A DNA stretch of 64,000 nucleotides from Fagopyrum homotropicum (taxonomy: Eukaryota > Streptophyta > Magnoliopsida > Caryophyllales > Polygonaceae): the NCBI GenBank assembly GCA_033239125.1, contig BSWB01000004.1, positions 82,550,501 to 82,614,500 on the forward strand, read 5' to 3'. Below the pieces are notes generated by a model, which was given only the letters and a program-made list of their open reading frames with translations, did not search any database and was not told the DNA's origin. Shown here piece after piece: positions 34,853-47,717 of this stretch (position 1 is its first letter; each line of letters starts with the position of its first letter). Position numbers and translations under genes: made by a program.

Positions 34853-37690
34853 TGTAACGCCCCAATTTTAGGCGCGTTTGGGAGATTTATCTTTCCGGTT
34901 CATATTGATTTTAATATCTTATGTATATATTTTAACGATATTTTAGATTATTATTGAAATCTCGTAATTTAGTTATGAGATTGCGTTCTACATTGCAAAT
35001 GTTATTTTGTGAGTTTGAGTCCATACTCGACCAACGTATATTTCTGGTATATTCCTTCTTTTTCGGAAAAGTCGGAAAATTTCCGATTCGGAAATCCTGT
35101 TCCGAATGTTCGAAATCGAGCCTACCTTTATATTATTTGTTTTTATTATTATTTTCTTTATTTCTCTCCTTCCTTTTCTTTTTTCCTTTTCTCTCTTTTT
35201 TTTTATTTCTCCCTCTCTCTTCCTTGGCGGATGAACTCCCTCCCCGACTGCAACCTCACACGTCTACAAAAAAAAAAGGGGCAGACCCCTTGCTCTTCTG
35301 CCAGCCGACCTCTCACTCACAGTGCAGCCGCCTCCTCGCCCTCCTTCGGTCTCCTTCTGCATCACCAGCCGGCCTCTCCCTTCTCTCCCTTTTGTGTGCT
35401 TCTCAATGCTGAAACTCTCTCTTTTCCCTCTGTGACATTTGATCGAACCAGAGCGGAGCAGCCATAGTTGTTCTCCCTCTCTTCAACCTCGGATAGGAAC
35501 TGTAAGCATCTTCTAAATCTTCTGCACTCTCTAATTGCAAGCAACAATTGCAAACAAGTTTCCAAACCGCCTTCCTTCTGCCACTCCGGAAACAGCCGCT
35601 TCGCCGGAGAGTTGGCCTTGATGCCTCGCCCTTGCCACCTCGCCCTCGCCCTCGCCCTCGCCGGATATAGAAGGCGAGCAGCGGCCGCCCAACGCTCCCC
35701 TTCCTCCGCCTGCGCAAGCCGCCAGAAGCCCTTTCCCCTTGTTTCTCTATCGTATTCAATAGACGGTTGAAGAAGAAGCTGCTTTTGGGTTTTGTATATT
35801 TGCCCCTCTCTTTTCACCTATTTGCATCTTGTACCCATTTGTTGGATATTTGTTGTTGTGAACCCCGATTTCTTTGAAATGATCTTTTGTACCCTTGTAG
35901 AAACATATTGCATATTTTGGCCATAAATTTTATTGCAGTTTGTGACCCAACTCTTTTGCAAGTTATCTATGTTGCCCTTGTGGGATTAATTTTGGTGGAA
36001 GGCTCAAGTTTAATTGCGGTTTTATGACCAACTGCCCATATTGTGTATTTCGCCCGAAAATATGCTTTAACGAGTTTTAACCTTGGTTTTGAAAGCGGGA
36101 TTTTCATTAATATATTTTATGCAATAGATTATCCTTTCAAATTTAGCGTTAAGCTAAATTTGCTTAGTTTTGGTCTTAGGTCCGGAAGCGCCCCGATAAA
36201 GGCCAACGAATCCGTTCTTGACGTTCGTAGATCGTCTTCCGTCTTTGACCTCGTGTGAGTATCTCCTTCCTTGATCTTGTTATGTTTAGTATTAGTATCA
36301 TGTTAGGTTGGATCTAGCATAACCTAGTGAGAATGCCAAGTAGTGGCTTTGAAACTTAGGTCAGTTTTGAGGATTTGATATTGTTTGATGGATTGATGTT
36401 GATTCTAAGCTTGAGGTGGTATTGCGGTCTACTGAGGTTGTTATAAGGATTCGAGTATATGGTTTGATCTTGTGAGAATCATTAGGCTTGAGATGTTGAT
36501 ATTATCTTGTGAGGTTGTTTATGGCTTTAAGTGGTATGTTGAGCTTGTGAGAATTTAGGGGTTAAGGTTATATGATTGTTGAGGTTGTGGACTAGGAAGA
36601 GAGTTTCCTAGTGGTGTTGTGAGTTATGATCTTCCGAGATCCGAAGGTTTAGAAGTCTTAGGACTTCTAGCCTATGTTGAGTGTGATGTGAGCACGAGGG
36701 ATTCTAGGATGCGGTCCTAGAATTGAGAGCCAAATGGTCTTGCGTAGACCATTTGTATAGAAGTCTAAGACTTCTATTGTGAGTGGGTTGTTGTTGTTGA
36801 TATAGTTATCTTCTTGTGAGCAGTTTATAAGCTTCCTCCCTAAGGAAGCGAGAGTGTTGTGAGTTGAGTGTGGTGACGAGGTAAGTCTCCGGACTTACTT
36901 AGCTCGTATTCCTTGTATTAGCATCTATGTGTGTTGGGTGGTGTGTGTTTATTCCTTATAGTTTATAACAACTAAACCGGTAATAGGACCACCGACTTTA
37001 TATTATTTGGCCCAAGTGTATGATAACGGGCGGTGACATCACTGCCTAGCTCTTGCGTAGAGCTAGGAGGTTCTTGGCGACTAGCCCGTGTGGTTAGACG
37101 GTCGGAGGCATCTGTACCGTTCCATGCGGTAAGTGCGGACCGAGGCGAGTTTCGGGAGATTCTCGTGTCACAAAAGAAGTTGAATTAGAACGGGATACGA
37201 CTTAATAATAGAAAGATAATAAACCGGACTTGTGTGATTTGGTGTACATTGTGTGTTATGATGATTTACTTGTGTTTGTGCCTTTCACCTTGATTCTAAT
37301 GCTTTGAATATTAGCTAACGGTTTTATACCGATTGTTGTAGATTGCCTTGCAGGTTAGGATTGCGGCCGAAAGATCCGGAAGAGTAGGCAGTCGGGGTTC
37401 CGTACATTTCAGGAGTGGGTTTTGGTTGGAGTCGGGTTGTGTTTTATTCTTCGTTTATTATGTTGGTATGCCGCGTGTATGGCGTTTTGGTCTTTGGTGT
37501 TGTTTATCGGCTGAAGTCTTTTATTGTTTCTTCCGGGTTTCCTTTCATTGCGTAAAAATGTATTTCGGTTTTGGCCTTTATTTGTGCCTTGTTGCAAGAT
37601 CCGGTGAAATTGTTGTCAGGCTAAGGGTCGGGACCCATTGTGAGGTCCCAACCCGTAGCGCCCCGAGTCCCGCGGATTCGGGGTGTTACA
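34853..37690 (+). repeat. 5' LTR of T3 (2838 bp)
   Basis: TGTAACGCCCC to GGGTGTTACA. Relative to the T1 LTR it has about 1.9 kb more (about 35080-36950): a pyrimidine-rich run (35150-35225), a GC-rich segment (35220-35760) and an intron-like T-rich segment after CTCGTGTGAGTATC (36250). The ORFs of 100-152 residues at 34954-35817 on both strands are low-complexity and recur in the 3' LTR. I do not regard them as genes. Confidence 0.9.
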
Positions 37691-37694
37691 AAAG

Positions 37695-37712
37695 TGGTAT
37701 CAGAGCCCTAGG
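37695..37712 (+). other. Primer-binding site of T3
   Basis: TGGTATCAGAGCCCTAGG, 4 bp after the LTR, complementary to initiator tRNA-Met. Confidence 0.92.
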
Positions 37713-40290
37713 TTGACAACAATGGCACTCGCAATCTTCCGAAGGCCGAATAAGGAATAAACAGAACCCCACGGGTTTTGAGTTTTCGTTTTCAAAATCA
37801 CATGCATGAGTCGGGGTAGAATGTACGGACCACCACTCCTTCCGCGGATCTCGGCAGCTTAGTTTATTGGATTTCGATATATATACGTATATATGTAGAT
37901 ATGTATAGTATATGTGAATTGTAGTTGCTTGATGGACGTGATTTATATGTATAGTTATATATGTGGACTATATTATATGTTTGGACCTTGTATTGTGGTA
38001 ATGGAATTCTGGATGTGTTATATTACTAGTGATATGGATGTAGGACTTATATAGTTATGTATACGTATTCTTATTATATATAGTAGTAGCATATGGAGTT
38101 TTAGGACCTAATCGAAAAGATGATTGTATGATATCATCGCCCTTGGACGACGACGTTTGGCATAGGATAGTGTACATACGAGGATGAATATGCTCAAGTA
38201 TCGAATTGAGCGCGACGTTTGGGCGAATATATTGGAGTCTCGTACTCCTTTAAGAGAAGGTCAAAGAGGAGGATTGGATATGACGTAAACGAAGGACGAC
38301 CAAGTAAAAGAAAATTCGCAGCAACTTGAGATAAATTGAGATGGAGACCATACAAGAAAAAGGAGTAACCCGAAGGTGTGGAAGTGGTTACAAAGAAGTT
38401 ACGATTCGAAAGACAACAAAACCAATAGGGATAACGAACTTAAGTTCTTCAAGAAGACGCGTGGACAACTAAAGATGCGAATCGAGGAGGAGAGGGATAC
38501 ATTCTAGAAAGGTTAAAGGTGGTATTCAATTAAGATGTGAAGCTTTCCTTAGAAGCTCCTAAGCATTGGAGTCAAGATGAGCAAGAGTGAACGAACTATT
38601 GGCGAAAGATTAAGATACCGGAAGTTAAGCTTATGAGGTACCAATAAGTGAAGTGTCAACATTACTAGAGCTATGAGAAGAAGGACATGGTGGGGATTCA
38701 CGTGGAGTTGACCGGTTTCCATTATAATGATAAGGCTAAGAAACGCCAAGAAGGAGGAAGTGGGTATAAATGATGACCCCAAGAATATGAAAGACGAAAC
38801 GAGGAGCTTTGATCAAAAGACTTAAGATACCAACCAATAGGAACGCGGGTGGATGTTAGCTAAGGCTATAATATTTGGGAATGTGCACTTGAAAGACATC
38901 AAGGAAGAGTGGTTAAGCTTATGAAGGTGAGTTATACAACGTGCGAGGCCTAAAAGAGTATAACTACCTTATGGAAGAGGAAGAAAGCATGGAATGGGGA
39001 AAGAACTAACGGACTTCGGAGTAGGTCAATTACAAGTTAAGCGGTGACAACTAAGAACGCACAGGTGAGAGTTGTCTATTGGTGAGTGTAGAGGGGATGA
39101 GTAAACAAGATTAGGGGCATTTAGAGAATCGACAACAAGAGCTTAAAGTATTCGCGGTAGATCAATTCCTATGGTAAGTAAGGACATCAACGGAAGGGCA
39201 TTTGTCTTAAATCAAATAATGTTGAATGGAGTCAAGCAAGTAACTCTAGCGGACCTTTTAGAGAGGGGTTGGGATGACCTTATCCTACCTTTGTAGGTCA
39301 TGAAATTGGCACATGGGAGAACGACACGGATTAAAGGTTTTAAAGTTTGGCCATGTTGAAGGGAAAGTAGTGAATCAAGAAGAAGATAAGGTTTCATGGA
39401 GGTGGTACGTAAACAGGAGTATATAGAGGATGCATGGTATGAGATAGATGGTATGTTTTCATAAGCAAATGTTGAGTCAGATGTCTCAGACTCACACGGA
39501 AGAGCCATGGTGGCTATGGCGTGAAAGGGGGGGGACCTAGATGAGGGAAACGCTGCAAGCTTAGAGTTTATGATGTGAGTGCTTGGTGAAGTAAGGAGTG
39601 GATCTTGCGTTCTCCACGGGGCATACTAGTACGGTTGTGAACGTTGATCATGGGATACCAATAGATGCCTAAGGTGACCAACAAGAGAAAGAGAAGACCG
39701 AAGTTTGAAAGTTTGATGTCGACCTCAGATGTACGAGAGGTATATGGAAGTTTTAAATTGAGAACCTCCTTGTTGGATTGAAGTTGCAAAAGAAAGTGAA
39801 GTATAAATTTTTACACCTACTTGAAGAAAAGATGTCTATGGTGAAAGTTTATGTAGAATACGAGGAGCTCCTCCCATATGTGCGGATGCTAGAGAAGCAA
39901 AGAAGATTGTATTGGTTTGTCTTAAGGCATGACTGATTCTTGTAATGAGGACCATTGTGACTTACATATGTGCAAAGTGAAGAGATGTATTATCGCATTT
40001 CCTTTGAAGTGAAAAGAGGGATTAAGCTGAACTATTGTTTAACCAAGGCTTTAAGAGTCGGAAGACTCGAGCAACTTCCACGAGTCCAGGAGATGAAGGA
40101 TTTGTAAAAGAAAGACGGTCGACATGGTAGCTACAGATGGAACATTACACGTGTTTAAAGGACATCACCCCAACAAATCGAGGTAGATCATTAGTATCAC
40201 GACCACTTGTAATTGATAAGACAAGATTGTGTCGGTTATTATGATATGTGACGGGATGAAAAAAGATGAAACTTGAGATATCACAGATTC
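37713..40290 (+). other. T3 interior, decayed gag/protease region
   Basis: No ORF of note and no readable zinc knuckle. It runs in parallel with 526-3199 of T1. Confidence 0.6.
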
Positions 40291-41564
40291 CAATACGTCA
40301 GAATGTGGAATTTTCCACTAAGGTCGAGCTTGATTGAATTCCGATGTCTAAGGCGCCGTATATAATAACACTTGTGTAGAGACATGAGTTGTGGAAGCAA
40401 GTAAAGGAGAAATTGTAAAAACTTAGTGATAAGATTTCATTAGAATTAGTGAAATGCCATAGAGAACACCAGTTTGCGAAAAGTGAGACGGTCATTTCCG
40501 TTTGTACATCGATTACAATGAGCCGAACAAGATAACAACGAAGAACAAGTATCCCTCACCACAGATATATGATCTACTCGGCCTGTTACAAGGGTAGGTA
40601 GTCACTTCTATGAATGATTTAAGGTCTCTTTTTCACAAACTGAGAATTCGAGATTGGGATATTGCAAATACGGCATTCTGGACGAACCATGGTCACTACG
40701 AGTTGTAGAGATTCCATATGAGCTTACTAATGCCCTGATAAGATATCTTGGTCTACTTTGGAAGAAGAGAGAAGTTGTATGAAACGTTATCTCGGGATGG
40801 CAGCCCCGAAGGATGTGAAAGAAGTTACAAGTTTTCTTGGATGTGCTGGTCATTCCCGGCTTTGTGGAGAGACTCTCAAAAGTTACACCGTCTAGGGCTA
40901 ACCCACTTCGGAAGACAAAGAAAATTTGAGCGGGACAAATATCATAAGAGTTGTTAAGAGTTAAGAGAAGAGTCGTTAGGCATCTATTTTGACATTGCCT
41001 CGAGGCGTGATGAATTTGGAGTTTACAAGTGATTCTCTCAGACAACGTCTTGGTTAAGTATTGATGCAAAGGGAGAAACAACATACGTGTCTTGATAATA
41101 GAAGTAGTGTGATGTAAAATACTTCCTTCCTTTCTTGGAATATACAACAAGAACTAAGAAAATGTAGCATCGAAGTTAAGTTTGGCTAGAGCCAAAGCCA
41201 ATTGTGTAAATTGAAAGTTCGACTTTCTTTGTTAGAGACAACCAAAGAAAAACATAATGGGAATGCTGCAGTGAGAAAGTCCCGAGAATGAAGTTGAATT
41301 TCCGATATATCGGACCTTTTTGAGGTCTTAGTGCGAGTTGGAGAAGTGTCTTATAAGTTGGCGTCGCCACCTAGAGTAGAGAGTGTTCACCCGGTATTTC
41401 ATGTGTATCAATCGAGAGAGTACTTACATGACTCGAGACATGTTGTCAGTAATGATGATCTAATTGCAAACGAGGAACCGACGAAGTTAACTAGAAGACG
41501 GAGGGTAGTATCTTTATTTGAGTTTTACGCGGATCTAGTAACATCAATAGAATCGACGGGTTAG
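40291..41564 (+). pseudogene. Decayed pol of T3: RT, RNase H and integrase tail
   Basis: More readable than in T1. RT entry FSTKVEL..SKAPY (40300-40360), then CIDYNEPNKITTKNKYP (about 40507-40560) and NDLRSLFHKLRIRDWDI with HGHYEL (about 40615-40715), then KDVKEVTSFLGCAGH (about 40808-40855). RNase H trace LTLPRG...VLMQ (40990-41080). Integrase C-terminal residues with HPVFHVYQS (about 41285-41564). The FxDD segment, the integrase HHCC finger and the DDE core are missing: RNase H is followed within about 150 bp by the integrase tail. Stops and shifts throughout. The same architecture as T1 shows a common dead ancestor. Confidence 0.82.
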
Positions 41565-41785
41565 ACCTAGTTATTTACTAGGTTGAGTTATGTGCATGTG
41601 TGATGTTATGTGTAGTTTGTCCCCTGGGTGGGAATGTGCTATATGACCTAATATATCTTGCGGTGGTACTTGGAGTTTATTGTGTATATAGATTAGAATG
41701 TTTCAACCTTCTTAGTTTGAGAGTTCATAACTCGGCCTTAGGGACCGAGAAGTTCGGCGTGTGGCAAGTTTTGGGACGAAACTTG

Positions 41786-41797
41786 TTCTTAGGGGGA
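41786..41797 (+). other. Polypurine tract of T3
   Basis: GTTCTTAGGGGGA-like tract just before the LTR start at 41803. Confidence 0.7.
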
Positions 41798-41802
41798 TCC
41801 GA

Positions 41803-44626
41803 TGTAACGCCCCAATTTTAGGCGCGTTTGGGAGATTTATCTTTCCGGTTGATATTGATTTTAATATCTTAAGTATATATTTTAACGATATTTTAGATTA
41901 TTATTGAAATCTCGTAATTTAGTTATGAGATTGCGTTCTACATTGTGAATGTTATTTTGTGAGTTTGAGTCCATACTCGACCAACGTATATTTCTGGTAT
42001 ATTCATTCTTTTTCGGAAAAGTCGGAAAATTTCCGATTCGAAAATCCTGTTCCGAATGTTCGAAATTGAGTCTACCTTTATATTATTTGTTTTTATTATT
42101 ATTTTCTTTATTTCTCTCCTTCCTTTTCTTTTTTCCTTTCTCTCTTTTTTTTTATTTCTCCCTCTCTCTTCCTTGGCGGATGAACTCCCTCCCCGACTAC
42201 AACCTCACACGTCTACAAAAAAAAAAAGGGGCAGACCCCTTGCTCTTCTGCCAGCCGACCTCTCGCTCACAGTGCAGCCGACTCCTTGCCCTCCTTCGGT
42301 CTCCTTCTGCATCACCAGCCGGCATCTCCCTTCTCTCCCTTTTGTGTGCTTCTCAATGCTGAAACTCTCTCTTTTCCCTCTGTGACATTTGATCGAACCA
42401 GAGCGGAGCAGCCATAGTTGTTCTCCCTCTCTTCAACCTCGGATAGGAACTGTAAGCATCTTCTGAATCTTCTGCTCTCTCTAAATGCAAGCAACAATTG
42501 CAAACAAGCTTCCAAACCGCCTTCCTTCTGCCACTCCGGAAACAGCTGCTTCGCCGGAGATTTAGCCTTGATGCCTCGCCCTTGCCACCTCGCCCTCGCC
42601 CTCGCCCTCGCTGGATATAGAAGGCCAGCAGCGGCCGCCCAACGCTCCCCTTCCTCCGCCTGCGCAAGCCGCCAGATGCCCTTTCCCCTTGTTTCTCTAT
42701 CGCATTCAATAGACGGTTGAAGAAGAAGTTGCTTTTGGGTTTTGTATATTTGCCCCTCTCTTTTCACCTATTTGCATCTTGTACCCATTTGTTGGATATT
42801 TGTTGTTGTGAACCCCGATTTCTTTGAAATGATCTTTTGTACCCTTGTAGAAACATATTGCATATTTTGGCCATAAATTTTATTGCAGTTTGTGACCCAA
42901 CTCTTTTGCAAGTTATCTATGTTGCCCTTGTGGGATTAATTTCGGTGGATGGCTCAAGTTTAATTGCGGTTTTATGACCAAATGCCCATATCGTGTATTT
43001 CGCCCGAAAATATGTTTTAACGAGTTTTAACCTTGGTTTTGAAAGCGGGGTTTTCATTAATATATTTTATGCGATAGATTATCGTTTCAAATTTAGCGTT
43101 AAGCTAAATTTGCTTAGTTTTGGTCTTAGGTCCGGAAGCGCCCCGACAAAGGCCAACGAATCCGTTCTTGACGTTCGTAGATCGTCTTCCGTTTTTGACC
43201 TCGTGTGAGTATCTCCTTCCTTGATCTTGTTATGTTTAGTATTAGTATCATGTTAGGTTGGATCTAGCATAACCTAGTGAGAATGCCAAGTAGTGGCTTT
43301 GAACCTTAGGTCAGTTTTGAGGATTTGATATAGTTTGATGGATTGATGTTGATTCTAAGCTTGAGGTGGTATTGCGGTCTACTGAGGTTGTTATAAGGAT
43401 TCGAGTATATGGTTTGATCTTGTGAGAATCATTAGGCTTGAGGTGTTGATATTATCTTGTGAGGTTGTTTATGGCTTTAAGTGGTATGTTGAGCTTGTGA
43501 GAATTTAGGGGTTGAGGTTGTATGATTGTTGAGGTTGTGGACTAGGAAGAGGTTTCCTAGTGGTGTTGTGAGTTATGATCTTCCGAGATCCGAAGGTTTA
43601 GAAGTCTTAGGACTTCTAGCCTCTGTTGAGTGTGATGTGAGCACGAGGGATTCTAGGATGCGGTCCTAGAATTGAGAGCCAAATGGTCTTGCGTAGACGA
43701 TTTGTATAGAAGTCTAAGACTTCTATTGTGAGTGGGTTGTTGTTGATATAGTTATCTTCTTGTGAGCAGGTTATGAGCTTCCTCCCTTAGGAAGCGAGAG
43801 TGTTGTGAGTTGAGTGTGGTGACGAGGTAAGTCTCCGGACTTACTTAGCTCGTATTCCTTGTATTACCATCTATGTGTGTTGGGTGGTGTGTGTTTATTC
43901 CTTATCGTTTATAACAACTAAACCGGTAATAGTACCTCCGACTTTATATTATTTGGCCCAAGTGTATGATAACGGGCGTTGACATCACTACCTAGCTCTT
44001 GCGTAGAGTTAGGAGGTTCTTGGCGACTAGCCCGTGTGGTTAGACGGTCGGAGGCATCCGTACCATTCCATGCGGTAAGTGGGGACCGAGGCGAGTTTCG
44101 GGAGATTCTCGTGTCACAAAAGAAGTTGAATTAGAACGGGATACGACTTCATAATAAAAAGATAATAAACCGGACTTGTGTGATTTGGTGTACATTGTGT
44201 GTTATGATGATTTACTTGTGTTTGTGTCTTTCACCTTGATTCTAATGCTTCGAATATTAGCTAACGGTTTTATACCGATTGTTGTAGATTGCCATGCAGG
44301 TTAGGATTGCGGCCGAGAGATCTGGATGAGTGGGCAGCCGGGGTTCCGTACATTTTAGGAGTGGGTTTTGGTTGGAGTCGGGTTGTATTTTATTCTTTGT
44401 TTATTATGTTGGTATGCCGCGTGTATGGCGTTTTGGTCTTTGGTGTTGTTTATCGGCTGAAGTCTTTTATTGTTTCTTCAGGTTTTCCTTTCATTGCATA
44501 AAAATGTATTTCGGTTTTGGCCTTTATTTGTGCCTTGTTGCAAGATCCGGTGAAATTGTTGTCAGGCTAAGGGTCGGGACCCATTGTGAGGTCCCAACCC
44601 GTAGCGCCTCGAGCCTCGAGTCCCGC
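41803..44626 (+). repeat. 3' LTR of T3, last bases replaced
   Basis: Starts TGTAACGCCCC, parallel to 34853 throughout. Near its end it reads GCGCCTCGAGCCTCGAGTC, a small duplication, then CCCGC (44622-44626), shared by both partners, then Athila LTR AGTGTACGGG. The normal end GGATTCGGGGTGTTACA is missing. Confidence 0.9.
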
Positions 44627-46293
44627 AGTGTACGGGTCAATCGTAGTAAAAGCAAGAATTCCGGGGTGTCGATCTCAGGGACTTAGGTGAAACAAAGCAA
44701 GTATAGGTTGTCAATATTACAACTAACCACAAAAGTAATTAAAGCAATCAAAGATGAAAATATAGTCAATTAAGGAAATATGCAAATTCTAGGGATTAAA
44801 GCCTCTAGTTGTGATTCTAACTCAAGATCTCAAGATAAGCGGACAAAGCTGAGATTTTGTAAAGAGAAGGTGTTACTAAAGTGGAATAGATTGCCGGGTA
44901 AGTCTCACTACTCACAATCCCAAGCCAAAGAACCTATCACCGGGTAAGTCTGAAGGTACTAAAAAAAGGAATTATAATCTCAAACCAACACACCAACTAA
45001 GGAAATAGAATCAACCTTTACCGGGTAAGTCTCAGGCTAACTCACAAAGATGGAATGAAGGCACACTCAAACCCCAATAAAGGATAAACCTTTATTACCT
45101 ACACTTATGATCTTGGGTAAACAAACAAAGGAATTACCGGGTAAGTCTCATCCTAGGCTTGCATTGAACCATGAAAGGTGTAATAAGAAGGATTTGACAA
45201 ACTCTAACACTTAACTCTCAGTTTCGGATTAGAAAGGTCACCTCGGTCAGTCAAATTCCACCCCGGCCGAGATGTTCATCGACTGAGCGAGATGTTCTAA
45301 GGTTAAGGATAAAGACTCGAGCTTTCAGGGTCCTACTGGAATTTAAGATTATTCTATCATTGTTTTTCCCACAACTTTCAGCCAATCACCCTACAATCGC
45401 ACAAGGAAATTAGCCACTCATCATCATGAAAGCAATAATAAAATATATGGGAAGAGAATGAATATTTGAACACAAAAACCTTAAGAACAAGGCTTCAATA
45501 ACTGAATCAAATATCAAACAAATAAGCGTTCCTTGGATCACAAATCCAACAAGACAATCAACAAAAAGGGAATATAAGAAAGTCTTACAATACCCTTCAC
45601 AAAAGCTATAACAAGCTATCAATCCTTCCTAGATTGATCTTCAATCTTCCTTCCTTCAACCACTATAATGATAGCAGGATTTTCGGTGATGCGCCGATGC
45701 TGAATTGTGGAAAATCAAGTCCTTTTTATAGGAAAACTATCTTCCAAAGATAAAATATCTTAAAAAGATATTTTCCTAATAAAAATATATCCATATCTCT
45801 AAAATAGATCTCCAAAATATATAATCTTCATTCCAGAAATCCAGCCCAAAAATATAAGATTTCTCCTTCCAAAAATAAAAGATCTCAGCCAAGAATAAAC
45901 GATCTCGCCGTGTCAGGGTATTCGCCTCGGTCGAGACGCTCCTCAAGATCACCTCGGTCGAGATGGTACTGTAGCTGACCGAGGTGACTCTAAACTGAAT
46001 GTGAAATCTCTCAAATCTAGTCCAAAGTGAATCTTTAATCTAATTTCATGCTTTCCGAGTTGTTCCTTAAACTCCCGAATGTAGCACCTATGACTCCTTA
46101 GCTCCAAAGCTCCATTTTGATCCAAAATGTGTCATTTTACCTACGATTACAAGGAAACTTGGTGTAGACCTCGATTCCCGCAAAGGTAGATGAAACGACA
46201 ATATAATCACATAATATACATTCAAACATGCAGATTATTGAAGATAAAACGTCTAAACAGGTCCCAAAATATAGACTATAATTCATGCTATCA
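44627..46293 (-). repeat. Inner piece of the Athila C 3' LTR
   Basis: Begins about 76 bp into the LTR (aligned to 54188) and ends TATCA at 46293, next to the polypurine region. Very similar to 54188-55861. Four boxes lie near 44896-45140. CCTCGGTCGAG words are at 45238-45290 and 45928-45985. Confidence 0.88.
45723..45730 (-). promoter_or_regulatory. Probable TATA box of the Athila C 3' LTR
   Basis: Minus-strand TATAAAAA, same place as 55290-55297 in the 5' LTR. The word cluster at 45928-45985 is about 200 bp upstream. Confidence 0.45.
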
Positions 46294-47717
46294 AAATACC
46301 TCATACTTGTCCCTTGCTTGTCCCCAAGCAAGTTCCAAATCTTAAGTACAAGATAGAATGGATTATAGGTCATAAAGATCAATGAAAAGTCTTTCAAAAC
46401 ATTTTTGATGGTGAATTCAAATCATAGATCACTCTAAGAGAATGCTTCATGGTGTTAAAAATCAAAATATGCTCAAAACATTTCATAAATATAAAAAAGT
46501 TGTTCATCTTTGCATAAAATCATAGAATGCATAATAAATTATAATTATCGAAATTAATCATGCATAATCCAGTTTAAACCACCAAGTCAATCAAAAAGCT
46601 CGAGGTCTCAAGGGCTTTTCAAGAGAAGGTCAAGAAACGTGTGAGGGTGGGATGTATATAGGGAATGTGGTGCTAGAATCCGGGAAAAGGATCTTTACTT
46701 CACTTCATTTGAACTTCAACATCTTCCACCAATAAGCTTTGCTTATTTACTTTTTTACTTTACTTTTTGGGATGCATGGACAAAGGTGCACAATAACCGA
46801 AGCCTAGGAGATTAACAATCATCAATTTCTTGAGATGCCTCAAACCCTTGATGCACATACCATGACCCGTTGGGAATATCGCTCAATCCGACTTTGGCAA
46901 GACACAAACACCCGGCTATGTGAATGGTGCCGAGTTACTCATCATCATGATTGACTTCCCCAAACCTATTTGTTTCTTTCTAATCTTTCAGCCAACATCT
47001 CAACTTTTCTTTCACTTGCTTTTCACTTGCTTGCTCCCAAATTCCCAAATAGGTAAAGGGAGGCAAATATGTATATGAGGGGCTAAAACATGATCAAGAA
47101 GAAGAAGAGAAGAGAATGAATTGCCTTAATCATTCCAGGAAGAAAGTGAGAGAACTCATCATGTGGTGTCAACCTTCAAATTCAACATAATTTGGATAAA
47201 AACAAAGTATTAAACATGCCAAAATTTCAAACAAAGCATTTAGCAACTTAAGCATATCATAAAACCTTTCAAACATATAAAGATTTCAAAACCAATCTGC
47301 AAACAAAATCTTCACTGAGGTCATCTCCAGATAAGAAGCACAAAAATCGTTTCGAAAACCTTCTTAGTTAAACCACCTCGGTCGAGATGTTCTAAGTCAA
47401 CCAAGGTATTGCACCTCGATCGGTGAGAATCACTTTGATCGAGATCATAAAATTTTTTTCTTAAACCAGTTTTGACATTTTTCTCAATCAAATAACCTGT
47501 ATGCATGCATGTAGTCTAAGATAAGCACATAGAGCATAAGAAAATCATAAATATCCGAATCAAGTCATACAAGCATACATAAAATGTCAAATACATATCC
47601 GCATACCCCATACTTGGGACACATTGTCCCAATGGGTCAAATAAGTCTAAAGAAAAAGGATACTCACTAGACATAAGCTGAGCTGCATAATAAATAAAGA
47701 AAGAAATCCTGCAAGCT
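46294..47717 (-). other. Athila C 3' untranslated region
   Basis: No gene. The polypurine-like AAGTATGAGGTATTTT is at about 46294-46309 on the minus strand. It is homologous in layout to the A and B untranslated regions (CCGGCTATGTGAATGG...CCGAGTTACTC near 46915). The CCTCGGTCGAGATG words recur at 47378-47446. Confidence 0.75.

Larger units (their letters stand above)
34853..44626 (+). mobile_element. T3: non-autonomous Tekay/Del-like element with 2.8-kb LTRs
   Basis: LTRs at 34853-37690 and 41803-44626, near-identical by eye, a clean primer site and a polypurine tract. The 4.1-kb interior is homologous to T1 and lacks any intact ORF. The right LTR loses its last about 15 bp at a junction with Athila LTR sequence. 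High LTR similarity with dead coding suggests fairly recent mobilisation in trans. Confidence 0.9.

Noticed and set aside
34954..35817. Overlapping ORFs of 100-152 codons in the GC-rich part of the T3 LTR
   Set aside because: Open on both strands, low-complexity, repeated in the other LTR (41949-42767), no family motif. Best seen as compositional artefacts.
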